From: Candidatus Roslinia caecavium
GTDB lineage: Bacteria > Bacillota > Clostridia > Monoglobales > Monoglobaceae
Assembly: GCA_904419955.1 (NCBI GenBank)
Contig: CAJFTO010000002.1
Location: forward strand, 124,001-188,000
DNA: 64,000 bases
Direction: 5' to 3'
In this document: one piece after another, positions 8,339-17,077 of the stretch
How the letters are laid out: each line of letters begins with the position of its first letter
How positions within the stretch are numbered: the stretch's first letter is position 1
The notes under the pieces: generated by a model
Seen by the model: the letters and a program-made list of their open reading frames with translations, nothing else
The model's database searches: none
What the model was told of the DNA's origin: nothing
Program-made: the position numbers and the translations under genes

Positions 8339-9820
8339 TTAAATTTCCACAAACTTATCCGCTATATTGGAACAAAATTCCTCGTCGTGCTCGACAAAAA
8401 GCAAAGTCGGCTTGAACCTCAGTATAAGCTCCTCGATCTGTATCCGCGAAATAATATCTATATAATTCAGCGGCTCGTCCCAGACGTATAAATGCGCCCG
8501 CTCCGACAGGCTTCCGGCAAGCATGACCTTCTTCTTTTGGCCCTCGCTGTAGCTTGAAATATCATACTTGAATACCTCTCTCGGAAAATCCAGCTTCCTA
8601 AGTATCGTCATAAACAGCGTCTCGTCGACGCCGAGGCTCCCGGCGTACTCTTTAAGCGTTCCGCTGAGACCGGACGAGTCTTGACGGACGTAAGATATTT
8701 TAAGCGTTTCGCTCCTTAGCGCTTCTCCGGAATACTCGATATCTTCGCCGACTATCAGCTTAAGAACGCTCGACTTGCCCGCGCCGTTTCCGCCTCTTAA
8801 GCATACGCGTTCTCCCCGCTCCACCGAAAAACCGATCCCGCCGCAGACTTTCCTGCCGTCGTAGAAGATCGAAACGTTATTTAGCTCGACCAACGTACTT
8901 TTCGGAAAACTGAGCGGCGACAGTTTGAGCTCGCCCGAATATTCCACATTTTTCAGCAACGTCCCCTTCTCTTCCGCGGCCTTGAGCTGTCTTGACGCTA
9001 TATTCTTAGCCCGCTTCATCAGCTTTGCAGACTTATGTCCTACGTAGCCTTTGTCGATCTTATTGACTCCGGTCGCGCCTCTGCCGACGTTTTTGCTCTT
9101 TTCTGTTTTATGCGACCATTTCTCGGTCTCGGCCGCGGACGCCTTAAGTCTCTTTATATCCCTTTTAAGTTCCTCGTTCTTCTTAAGTTCCGCGCGGTTT
9201 TTTAGATCGAACTCCTCTTTCCAGGAAGAATAACTCCCCCTTACGACCTCGATCCCGCCTCTGTTGATCGAAAGTATATGATCCGTACAGCCGTCGAGCA
9301 GCCGTCGGTCGTGCGAGACTAAAATGAAACCCTTCTTTTTACTTAAATAATCGCGGAGCGCGTTTTTGGCATAGACGTCTAAATGATTTGTCGGCTCGTC
9401 CAAAAGCAAAAAACCGTTTTCCTTTAAAAACAACGCGGCGATCATCAGCTTCGTCCGCTCCCCTCCCGACAGGACGGAAAACGGCTTATACAACGACTCT
9501 ATGTTCATGTTCAGATACGAAACTTCCCTTACTATCTCCCAGTCGTCCCGGCCGCATATGCTCTCCGCGACGGCGATCGCGGCTTCGTTCTCGTTCAACG
9601 CCCGATAGGGAAAGTAGTTAAACTCCACTTCGGCGGTTATCTTACCGGAATACTCGTACTCTCCGAGCAAAAGCCGTAAAAACGTGGTCTTTCCTCTGCC
9701 GTTTCGTCCGATAAATCCGAGCCTCCAGTCCGTATCGATCTTAAAGTTTACGTTTTCAAACACGTTCTCAGAAGCTCCGTCGTAGCCGAAAGTTAAATTA
9801 TCTACGCTTATAATCGACAC
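8339..9820 (-). CDS. ABC-F ATPase, Lsa-like ribosome protection type
   Basis: 493 residues from GTG 9820, which sits seven bases after AAGGAGGG; the upstream in-frame ATG overlaps that binding site and is rejected. Two ATPase cassettes and no membrane segments. First cassette: IGRNGRGKTT (Walker A), LSGGERTK (signature), LLLDEPTNHLD (Walker B). Second: GGNGAGKSS, SEGQKKK and VWDEPLNYID. A charged interdomain linker lies about residues 185-290. The N-terminus (DTDWRLGFIGRNGRGKTT) resembles the Lsa group, which displaces lincosamide, streptogramin A or pleuromutilin drugs from the ribosome. The long leader with a tiny ORF and a hairpin upstream also fits a drug-responsive ABC-F gene. Antibiotic resistance is inferred; housekeeping ABC-F proteins exist too. 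Confidence 0.85.
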   Translation of the reverse strand: MSIISVDNLTFGYDGASENVFENVNFKIDTDWRLGFIGRNGRGKTTFLRLLLGEYEYSGKITAEVEFNYFPYRALNENEAAIAVAESICGRDDWEIVREVSYLNMNIESLYKPFSVLSGGERTKLMIAALFLKENGFLLLDEPTNHLDVYAKNALRDYLSKKKGFILVSHDRRLLDGCTDHILSINRGGIEVVRGSYSSWKEEFDLKNRAELKKNEELKRDIKRLKASAAETEKWSHKTEKSKNVGRGATGVNKIDKGYVGHKSAKLMKRAKNIASRQLKAAEEKGTLLKNVEYSGELKLSPLSFPKSTLVELNNVSIFYDGRKVCGGIGFSVERGERVCLRGGNGAGKSSVLKLIVGEDIEYSGEALRSETLKISYVRQDSSGLSGTLKEYAGSLGVDETLFMTILRKLDFPREVFKYDISSYSEGQKKKVMLAGSLSERAHLYVWDEPLNYIDIISRIQIEELILRFKPTLLFVEHDEEFCSNIADKFVEI

Positions 9821-9859
9821 AGCGCATCCCTCCTTCACGCAAATATTTCAAAATTAATA

Positions 9860-9890
9860 AAGACCGCGGGAAATAACGATCCCGCAGTCT
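9860..9890 (-). terminator. Attenuator hairpin in the ABC-F leader
   Basis: On the minus strand AGACTGCGGGA pairs with TCCCGCGGTCT (11 pairs, one G-U) and is followed by TTTATTAATTTT, about 40 bases before the ABC-F start. An upstream CGCGGGA (plus-strand 9973-9979) could pair with the hairpin's 3' arm TCCCGCG, giving a possible antiterminator. Confidence 0.6.
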
Positions 9891-9965
9891 GAAAACATTC
9901 ATGCGCAAAACGGCCGCGGAAGCGCGGCTCATCATCGAACGCGACAATATTTCAATGCGAAGCTG

Positions 9966-10049
9966 TTATCTCTCCCGCGCGGCGCTAAACGACGATGAAA
10001 CTCCGCCCAAAAATAAGCGGATCTCAAATATAAAATTCGTCTGCGCCAT
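9966..10049 (-). CDS. Possible second leader ORF before the ABC-F gene
   Basis: A 27-codon frame, MAQTNFIFEIRLFLGG and onward, lies between the six-codon leader and the attenuator. It has no clear binding site, so it may be untranslated. Its end overlaps the CGCGGGA segment that could form an antiterminator, which would give its translation a regulatory effect if real. Confidence 0.25.
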   Translation of the reverse strand: MAQTNFIFEIRLFLGGVSSSFSAARER

Positions 10050-10057
10050 AAAAATAT

Positions 10058-10078
10058 TTAGCAGGAAAAAATAATCAT
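10058..10078 (-). CDS. Six-residue leader peptide upstream of the ABC-F gene
   Basis: Just downstream of the ABC-F promoter, GGAGGT (10085-10090) stands six bases before ATG, which opens MIIFSC followed by TAA. The perfect binding site, very short length and place at the 5' end of a leader of about 250 bases with an attenuator match the upstream ORFs of known drug-inducible ABC-F genes, where a stalled ribosome prevents termination. Confidence 0.6.
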   Translation of the reverse strand: MIIFSC

Positions 10079-10108
10079 CTTCGCACCTCCGTCATAGCTG
10101 TTTCTGTG

Positions 10109-10137
10109 ATTATAACGCCTAAAAGCGCATCTGTCAA
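10109..10137 (-). promoter_or_regulatory. Consensus promoter of the ABC-F gene
   Basis: TTGACA, 17 bases, TATAAT: both boxes match the sigma-A consensus exactly. It lies just past the end of the araC-type gene, so the ABC-F gene is transcribed on its own with a leader of about 280 bases. Confidence 0.85.
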
Positions 10138-10153
10138 GCGCCGTTTTCAGCAA

Positions 10154-10969
10154 TTACGCTTTGCTTTCCCTGTTCGTCTTATGCCTGTATTCGCTCGGCG
10201 TCAGCCCGTGAACCGATTTAAAGACCCTGTTAAACGTCCTCTGACTGTCGAAGCCGGAGTCGGAGCTTATCTTCGTCAACGTATCGTCGGTCGTTCTTAT
10301 CAGCTTCGCGGCGCGCTCGGAACGGATCAGGCCTATATAGCTCCTAAAACTCATTTTGATCCTGTCCGAAAAGATCCTTGAGATATAGTATTTGCTCAGA
10401 TGGAATCTCTCCGCCAGCGAATCGAGCGTTATGTTTTCGGTAAAGTTATCCTTGATATAATTCATCAGCTCGTATGTTATATCATACACCGGCGTCTTAT
10501 CCCTGTTTCCAAGGGCTAAGTTTTCAAACAGGCAGGAGAGTATTATATACATCCAGCCCAGCTTAACCGTGAATACGTCGTCCTTATTTATCCTTTTAAA
10601 CGCTTCTTTTGTATTATCGTCAATCTTATCAGCCGAAACGACCGGATCTTCCGGACAGCAGTCGGTTATGTCCGGAAAAGCGCCGCCGAATATTTTCATA
10701 TCGCAGTTGAGCAATATCTCGTCGGCGTAACGTTCTTCGTCCTTGTAATAGCCGTGCACGAATTCCGGGAATATAACGACGGCTTCGCCTTCGCGTATCT
10801 TATAATGATTATCCTCGATATACATATGCTGCGTTCCCGAATATACGTATAATATCTCCAAATTACTGTGGATATGCGGCGCAAAGTAAAGCTCTCTCTG
10901 GTTATGGATCACCGATATCCCCGTCGGCGCCGTCTTAAATCCGGGATACACTTCATAAAACGGTCTCAT
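10154..10969 (-). CDS. AraC family transcriptional regulator
   Basis: 271 residues from ATG 10969 (GGCGGGGA upstream). The N-terminal ~140 residues form a cupin-like sugar-sensing domain (HIHSNLEILYVYSGTQHMY). The C-terminal ~100 residues carry two helix-turn-helix motifs of the AraC type (LDSLAERFHLSKYYISRIF and a second ending GFDSQRTFNRVFK, then GLTPSEYR). Such proteins usually activate carbohydrate genes when bound to a sugar. It is divergent from the GH3 gene at 11234, about 265 bases away, so that gene is the likely target. Ligand unknown; xylo- or gluco-oligosaccharides are a guess from the neighbour. Confidence 0.9.
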   Translation of the reverse strand: MRPFYEVYPGFKTAPTGISVIHNQRELYFAPHIHSNLEILYVYSGTQHMYIEDNHYKIREGEAVVIFPEFVHGYYKDEERYADEILLNCDMKIFGGAFPDITDCCPEDPVVSADKIDDNTKEAFKRINKDDVFTVKLGWMYIILSCLFENLALGNRDKTPVYDITYELMNYIKDNFTENITLDSLAERFHLSKYYISRIFSDRIKMSFRSYIGLIRSERAAKLIRTTDDTLTKISSDSGFDSQRTFNRVFKSVHGLTPSEYRHKTNRESKA

Positions 10970-11023
10970 GGTTTCCCCGCCTTTACGCAATTTTTGTCTA
11001 ACTTTTAATATATTCTGTCGTGT

Positions 11024-11052
11024 ATTTTATCATATATAGCGCTATAATACAA
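11024..11052 (-). promoter_or_regulatory. Promoter of the araC-type gene, with a palindrome in its spacer
   Basis: On the minus strand TTGTAT, 17 bases, TAAAAT. The spacer contains the perfect 12-base palindrome TATAGCGCTATA (11035-11046). On the plus strand TATAAT at 11043-11048 could be the -10 of the GH3 gene, with no good -35, as is common for AraC-activated promoters. One protein bound at the palindrome could affect both directions. Confidence 0.5.
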
Positions 11053-11233
11053 GTATAAAATGCGAGATATATTTATATAAGAGTGACAAATTTAGCGGTC
11101 GTTCAAATAAACTCTATCTCCGCCCACAGTAAAATTTTGGCTTGTTTGGGCGGCGGTATAAACAATTAGCTTGAAAATTAGACGTACTGCATATATAATA
11201 GACGGCAAATACGATAAGACGGAAGGTGATGGA

Positions 11234-14200
11234 ATGAAAACAGGCGCAAAATCAAAACCAATATATATGGATACAAACTATTCGTTCGAGGAACGCGCGG
11301 CGGATCTCGTCTCGCGCATGACTTTGGAAGAAAAGGTCGCCCAGATAGGGAATGTCGCGGCGGCGGTCAACCGTCTCGGCGTGAGCGGTTACGACTACTG
11401 GCGCGAAGCTCTGCACGGAGTTGCGAGACAGGGAAAGGCGACCAGCTTCCCGTCGCCGCTCTCGATGTCCAATACCTGGAACCGAAAGCTGATACATAAA
11501 ATGGCGGATATGACCGCGACCGAAGCGAGGGGCAAGAACAACAATCTCAACCTGTCCTACTGGAGCCCGACGGTCAACATGGCGCGCGACCCGCGCTGGG
11601 GCAGGAACGAGGAGACGTTCGGCGAGGATCCGTACCTGACCGGTCAGCTCGGTATCCAGTTCGTCAGCGGTATGCAGGGCGACGACGAAAAATATCTTAA
11701 GACGATAGCCACCGTCAAGCATTTTATAGCCAACAACTGTGAAAAGGAGCGCCGCGGCGGCACGTCCGTCATGAGCGAAAAAACTCTTCGCGAATACTAC
11801 GCAAAGGTGTTTCAATATATAGTAGAGGGCGCGGATCCGGCGTCGGCGATGAGTTCGTACAACGCGGTCACTCTAACAAGGGGCGGAGAGACCGTATTCG
11901 ACTACGTCCCGTCCGCCGCGAACCCGTATACGCTGATAGATCTGCTGCGACGCAACTGGGGCTTTAGCGGATATGTGACCGGCGACTGCGGAGCCGTCGC
12001 GGACCTAAACGACAAGGCGGCGTATAAACAGACGCTGTTCCCGGGCGAGGATATTTCCAAGATCCCTCAGTCCGCCACTATAGCCAAAAGCATACAGGCT
12101 GGCAACGATATAGACTGCGGAAACGCGTCGAGACCGAACGGACTCGAAGCCGTTCTAAACGGATATATGTCAGAAGAAGAGCTTAATATAGCCGTATACA
12201 GGCTATTTTTGCAGAGGATGCGCGTCGGAGAATTCGATCCAGATCCGCGCTACGGAGACATAACCCCGGACGTACTCGAAAAGGACGAACACATAGCGGT
12301 CGCCGAAGAGCTGGCAGAGGAATCCTGGGTCCTGCTTAAGAACGAGGACAATATTCTGCCGCTGAAAAAAGATATTAAAAACATGGCCCTTGTAGGCGCG
12401 CTGGCCGACGAAGTAGTCCTCGGCGACTATTCGAGTACTCCCGATATACAGATAACCCCGTACGAGGGTATCAAGCGGGCTCTCTCAGAGACCCGCCCGG
12501 ACGCCGAACTGAATTATCTCGGAGGAGTAACGGACGACGCCGCTTTATTCAGTATAAAGGACTTAGAATTTGTACTTAGCGGCGGCGGGATCAGAAAAAT
12601 AGATCTTTCCAAGGTAGATTCGGTATCGGGCGCCGTTCTTTCTGAAAGCGGCTTTGAAAACGTTACCCGAAAATGCCGCACTGTCGTCAAGGACGTGGAT
12701 TTTTCAAACGTCGAATCCGTCAGAGTTAAATTTTCGGCGTTCGACGCCCCGGGCGGCTCGCTAACCTTACAATACGGAAACGGCGGCCCCGCCGTGGCGG
12801 TATTAAATTCCAAACCCGCGCGAACTGAGGACGAATATATAGAATGCAGCGCCGAATACACCGGAACCTCCGGCGGCTACAACCAGACTGCAGACCTGTA
12901 CATATCGGCGGCCGCAAACTCAACCGAGTTTACTATTGAAAAATACAAGGATCGGCTCGACGAAGCCGACATAATAATCGCATACGCGGGGACCACGCTC
13001 GAGGATTCCTCCGAATCGCACGACCGCGAAAACATACTTCTGCCAAGATCTCAATCGCATGTTCAGGCTTTGACGGATATGTACCCGGACAAAACAGCGG
13101 TCGTTATGCAGACGGTGGGGCAAATAGATACCGCTCCGTTCGAGAAGGGTGCCAAAGCGATACTCTGGACCTCGTACAACGGTCAGACTCAGGGAAGCGC
13201 CATAGGCAGGATACTAACCGGCGCGGCTAACCCTTCCGGCAGACTAACGACGACATGGTATAACGCGTCGGACCTTGAAAAAATGCCGCTAAACGCAGAG
13301 AGAACTTTCACCGAAAACGGCGTAAGCAAATACTACAACAATTATAATATTCAGCAGGCGGACGGATTTCCGGGCAGGACCTACCAGTACTATTCGGGCA
13401 AGTCCTCGTATCCTTTCGGTTACGGTCTCGGTTATACTGAATTTGCATACTCAAATCCGACCGTCTCCAAAAGCGTTATACGCCCCGGAGAAATTCTAAC
13501 GGTATCGATCGACGTAACAAATACCGGATACGTTCCCGGCAAGGAGACCGTTCAGCTTTACGTATCCTTCCCGGATCCCGACGGGATAAACGAGCCGCTT
13601 AAACAGCTTAAAGGGTTTTCAAAAATATCCCTGCTTCCGGGCGAAACCAAAACCGTCGAGCTGGAGCTTGACAGCTCGGACTTTACGCTGTTCGATGAGA
13701 AAGAACAACGAATATATGTTCCAAACGGCGCGTATTCATTGAGTATAGCCAAAAACGCGGACGACGAAAACGCTTTAACGGTCGGCGTTCAAGTACGCGG
13801 AAGTCTGCCTTCCGTTCTCAAGACCGTTAAAGCCATACCCACCGGGCTAACTGTAAACGGTCTGTCCACGTTCGAGGACGGCGCTCCCTCCGAACCGACG
13901 GATCATATCGACTCGCGCGTCTCCGCCGTAATGAGCGACGAACTTGTCTACAATCTAAGCTCCTCTGAGGCGACCGTAGTATATGAAAGCAAAAATCCCG
14001 ATATCGCATTCGTAGACGATGCCGGGCGGGTAGTTTCGGGAATAAAAGAGGGCGTTACGACCATTTCGGCTTCGGTTACAATAGACGGCGTTACCAAATC
14101 GGATTCTTTCCCGGTCGTCTGCAAGCTCAAACAGGCGGTAACCAAAAAGATGCGCGAGGAGTTCGGCTCCGTTTTAGACGGCGAACTCGGTTCATATAAC

Positions 14201-16285
14201 AAAGACGCGTACTCAATCGAAGCGTACAATCGGGTCGCGGATATTGTAGAAAAAGCTAAGAACGACGCCGCGCTTTGCAGGGATATGGACGCGCTGAACG
14301 CGCTGCAAAGCTCCGCTTTGGAACAAATGCGAAGCGTCAAAGCCGAAAGGCTTACCGAAGCGTATACGATCTTTTCCGAAAACGGCGCGTATCTGAAAAA
14401 CGGCAGGATCGATTACGACGACGTCGGAGAAGGTATCCCGACATATAAAGCGGAACCGTCCGAGGTTATCGGCGCGGTTACGCGGAGCGCTCCGTACAAG
14501 ATAGCTCTGTCAGTTAAAGATGAAAAGGGAAATGTAAAAAAGAACGGTATCGTTTGGCGGCTTGAAAAGCTCGGCGGTTCAAAGCGGATTCCTGCGGTCA
14601 TAGAAGGCGGTACCGGCGAACTTACTATATATGAAAGCGGGCTTATTAAGATAAGCGCGATAGATATGGGCGAACTCAAATTCGGCGAGGCGGTAATCCA
14701 TATCAACACGCTGATAAAGACCGCGGACGACGCCGAAGAATCCAATATAAGCGCGTCTCTCCCCGGCGCAAGCGGCGATAAAGAGGGCGCAAACTGCATA
14801 TCTGAGACCAAAAACTACCGGCTGGAATTTAAGGACGTATTTGCCGAAGGTCTAAGCGGCATTAAAATACGCTGCTTGCCGAAAAACGGCGTTTCAACGA
14901 TCAACGTAAGTCTCGGCAGAAGTTCCGCGCCGCGCGATCTTTTGGGTTCCGCGACTGCAAAGGAGACGGGCGGACAGACCGGCTGGAGAGAAATTGAGAT
15001 AGGTATAGACGAGGGCGTTCTCGGGGGCGCAAAAAAGGATGAAAACGGTCTTACTACGCTATACGTGCAGATGAACGGCGCGGTATTCGACTACATGCGT
15101 CTTGAATACGAAGATATAAACGACGCAGTTCCGTATAAGATCGCGGAAATAACGGACGCGGACGGCGGAGTTATAGACGTATCGCTTAAATATATAGGTT
15201 CGAGCAGAGAGCCGCGCGGCGTTCTTACGGCTGTGATTTACGATAAAGACGGACGCGCCGCGTCGCATACGGAGTCCAAGGTCTGCGGCGGCGGGAAATA
15301 CCGTCTCGACGGCGGATACTCTCCCGGAGATAGGATATGCGTATTCGTCCTGAGCGACTCGGACGACGGCGAAGCGCTTTCAGAGCGGTTCGAGCATATA
15401 TATAATACGCCGAAACGGACGAACGTCATAGTATACAGCGCAAGCGACGAAAGATACGCCGGTTTCTTTACGGACAAAAACGGCGAGAAGCTGCCTGAGA
15501 TAGACGGGCTCACCGGATACGGCTTATACGAACGCCCGGACAGACGCGCCCCGTTTGACTTTGAGTACGGCGGCAAAGTATATACATTCTCAAGCGCATG
15601 GCGCTCGCGAGAGGGAAACGAGACTCAGAGCTGCTTATTCTTCACTCCAAAAGCGTCCTGCTCGCTCACAGTAATATTCGACGGCAACGGAGGCGAAGGC
15701 AGAGCGCAGCATATCGTCCAAAACGGAGTAAAGCTATCTTCCGAAAACTCGACGGTAAACGGCGTAACCGTTCTCAGTCGCAGGATAACGGATCTATCGA
15801 GCCCGGTATATACCTACGGCGACGGTCAGAATAAAAATATCTACGCCTTGATAGTCGAGTACGACGACTGCGGCGGTTCGGACGACGGAGAGACCGAAAT
15901 AGTGAAACAAATTTCATGGAACGATTCAACCGTGAGATTGACGCGCAGTCTTACGAACGGAAATACAAAGCTGTCGGTCTCGGAGCTCGAAAACATATGG
16001 ACGGAATTAACGCCCTGTATGTTTAAAGAGAGCGATATAGTTTTGACCGGAGACGAGGAGTTCAGGATAAACGATATAGCCGTCTTTGGAGAAAATTTAT
16101 TCGCGGCGTGCGATAAGGGCGCGCTCCTTATCTTCAAAAACTGCATGAAATGCAATATACTAAAAAAGCCCTGCGAAGCCGACATAGCCGCTCTTTCGGT
16201 ACAAGGAAAGACGATATCCGGCTATGCCGAAAACGGCGATAAGCTGTTCGAGCTGGATCGGGACTTTTATGAAACAAAAAAATAA
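11234..16285 (+). CDS. Multidomain GH3 glycosidase without signal peptide (beta-xylosidase/glucosidase type)
   Basis: 1683 residues from ATG 11234 (GGAAGGTGATGGA upstream). The protein starts with MKTGAKSKPIYMDTNYSFEE, directly the GH3 domain, with no export signal. GH3 N-domain about residues 10-350 with YDYWREALHGVARQG and the nucleophile Asp251 in GYVTGDCGA; C-domain about 356-715, with an inserted carbohydrate-binding-like segment; Fn3-like about 730-815; Big_2-like about 894-960; CBM6-like about 1165-1290; further beta-sandwich regions to the end. The EALHGVAR motif is typical of GH3 beta-xylosidases. It is a paralogue of the gene at 53833 but lacks that protein's N-terminal modules and rhodanese tail. 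Binding modules in a protein with no signal are odd: either it acts inside the cell or export uses another route. A divergent AraC gene likely controls it. Confidence 0.87.
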   Translation: MKTGAKSKPIYMDTNYSFEERAADLVSRMTLEEKVAQIGNVAAAVNRLGVSGYDYWREALHGVARQGKATSFPSPLSMSNTWNRKLIHKMADMTATEARGKNNNLNLSYWSPTVNMARDPRWGRNEETFGEDPYLTGQLGIQFVSGMQGDDEKYLKTIATVKHFIANNCEKERRGGTSVMSEKTLREYYAKVFQYIVEGADPASAMSSYNAVTLTRGGETVFDYVPSAANPYTLIDLLRRNWGFSGYVTGDCGAVADLNDKAAYKQTLFPGEDISKIPQSATIAKSIQAGNDIDCGNASRPNGLEAVLNGYMSEEELNIAVYRLFLQRMRVGEFDPDPRYGDITPDVLEKDEHIAVAEELAEESWVLLKNEDNILPLKKDIKNMALVGALADEVVLGDYSSTPDIQITPYEGIKRALSETRPDAELNYLGGVTDDAALFSIKDLEFVLSGGGIRKIDLSKVDSVSGAVLSESGFENVTRKCRTVVKDVDFSNVESVRVKFSAFDAPGGSLTLQYGNGGPAVAVLNSKPARTEDEYIECSAEYTGTSGGYNQTADLYISAAANSTEFTIEKYKDRLDEADIIIAYAGTTLEDSSESHDRENILLPRSQSHVQALTDMYPDKTAVVMQTVGQIDTAPFEKGAKAILWTSYNGQTQGSAIGRILTGAANPSGRLTTTWYNASDLEKMPLNAERTFTENGVSKYYNNYNIQQADGFPGRTYQYYSGKSSYPFGYGLGYTEFAYSNPTVSKSVIRPGEILTVSIDVTNTGYVPGKETVQLYVSFPDPDGINEPLKQLKGFSKISLLPGETKTVELELDSSDFTLFDEKEQRIYVPNGAYSLSIAKNADDENALTVGVQVRGSLPSVLKTVKAIPTGLTVNGLSTFEDGAPSEPTDHIDSRVSAVMSDELVYNLSSSEATVVYESKNPDIAFVDDAGRVVSGIKEGVTTISASVTIDGVTKSDSFPVVCKLKQAVTKKMREEFGSVLDGELGSYNKDAYSIEAYNRVADIVEKAKNDAALCRDMDALNALQSSALEQMRSVKAERLTEAYTIFSENGAYLKNGRIDYDDVGEGIPTYKAEPSEVIGAVTRSAPYKIALSVKDEKGNVKKNGIVWRLEKLGGSKRIPAVIEGGTGELTIYESGLIKISAIDMGELKFGEAVIHINTLIKTADDAEESNISASLPGASGDKEGANCISETKNYRLEFKDVFAEGLSGIKIRCLPKNGVSTINVSLGRSSAPRDLLGSATAKETGGQTGWREIEIGIDEGVLGGAKKDENGLTTLYVQMNGAVFDYMRLEYEDINDAVPYKIAEITDADGGVIDVSLKYIGSSREPRGVLTAVIYDKDGRAASHTESKVCGGGKYRLDGGYSPGDRICVFVLSDSDDGEALSERFEHIYNTPKRTNVIVYSASDERYAGFFTDKNGEKLPEIDGLTGYGLYERPDRRAPFDFEYGGKVYTFSSAWRSREGNETQSCLFFTPKASCSLTVIFDGNGGEGRAQHIVQNGVKLSSENSTVNGVTVLSRRITDLSSPVYTYGDGQNKNIYALIVEYDDCGGSDDGETEIVKQISWNDSTVRLTRSLTNGNTKLSVSELENIWTELTPCMFKESDIVLTGDEEFRINDIAVFGENLFAACDKGALLIFKNCMKCNILKKPCEADIAALSVQGKTISGYAENGDKLFELDRDFYETKK

Positions 16286-16319
16286 TTAAATATATTATAT
16301 ATTCGATTCTTCCCAATAA

Positions 16320-16342
16320 TACCCGGAGCTAACGCTCCGGGT
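16320..16342. terminator. Hairpin terminator between the convergent GH3 and acetyltransferase genes
   Basis: ACCCGGAGC and GCTCCGGGT form a nine-base stem with a four-base loop. AAAATCTTTATTT follows on the plus strand. It probably serves the GH3 gene and perhaps the convergent acetyltransferase gene. Confidence 0.65.
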
Positions 16343-16349
16343 AAAATCT

Positions 16350-16973
16350 TTATTTGGATATATCTTCGATTTCGGCGTAATATCTATCTCTTTCGGCGTT
16401 CCAATACTTTTTATCCTCTTCCGTGATCGGGCGCAGAACCCTGCACGGATTTCCGACGGCGATCACATTGGAAGGTATATCCTTAGTCACAACCGATCCG
16501 GATCCGATAACTACGCAGTCGCCTATACTGACGCCCGGATTTACTACCGAGCTCCCGCCTATCCAGACGTTGTCGCCTATCGTGATGGGCTTTCCAAACT
16601 CGAGGCCGCTGTTTCTGATCTCCGCGTCTATCGGGTGACCCGCGGTATAAATCCCGACGTTGGGGCCGAACATGACGTTGTCGCCTATTTTAACCTTGCA
16701 CACGTCTATTATCACGCAGCCGTAGTTAGCGTAAAAATTCTCGCCGACCGATATATTCATACCGTAATCGCACCTGAACGTCGGTTCGATATGCAGATTC
16801 TCTCCAGTATTCTCGAAAAGGGTCTGTATGATCTTCTTGCGATATCCGAAATCGTTAGCCTCGGAAAGGTTAAATTCCCTGATCAGCTTTCTCGACCTTG
16901 CAAAACATGCTCTAAGCTCGTTATCGAGCGGACGGTACAGCTTACCCGCGATCATTCTCTCTTTTTCGGTCAT
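16350..16973 (-). CDS. Sugar O-acetyltransferase (maltose/galactoside acetyltransferase family)
   Basis: 207 residues from ATG 16973; GGAGG lies nine bases upstream, while a longer frame starting at 17039 has no site. The N-terminal ~60 residues are the helical Mac domain (MTEKERMIAGKLYRPLDNEL). The rest is a left-handed beta-helix of hexapeptide repeats with the conserved GENFYANYGCVIID, FGPNVGIYTAGHP (catalytic His) and IGDNVWIGGSSVVNPGVSIG. These enzymes move acetyl from acetyl-CoA to sugars, often to clear non-metabolisable ones. It has its own promoter and is not part of the ATP synthase operon. Confidence 0.88.
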   Translation of the reverse strand: MTEKERMIAGKLYRPLDNELRACFARSRKLIREFNLSEANDFGYRKKIIQTLFENTGENLHIEPTFRCDYGMNISVGENFYANYGCVIIDVCKVKIGDNVMFGPNVGIYTAGHPIDAEIRNSGLEFGKPITIGDNVWIGGSSVVNPGVSIGDCVVIGSGSVVTKDIPSNVIAVGNPCRVLRPITEEDKKYWNAERDRYYAEIEDISK

Positions 16974-17010
16974 TTTATCTATCCTCCTAAATCGGTATTT
17001 ATTTTTGATA

Positions 17011-17039
17011 AGTATAGCATATGTTTTAAATATAAGCAA
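17011..17039 (-). promoter_or_regulatory. Promoter of the acetyltransferase gene
   Basis: TTGCTT, 17 bases, TATACT on the minus strand, directly behind the atp operon terminator. Confidence 0.6.
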
Positions 17040-17068
17040 GAAAAAACGCCGCGCAATTCGGCGGCGTT
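17040..17068 (-). terminator. Terminator of the ATP synthase operon
   Basis: On the minus strand AACGCCGC pairs with GCGGCGTT and runs into TTTTTT, ten bases after atpC. Confidence 0.85.
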
Positions 17069-17077
17069 AATAATATA

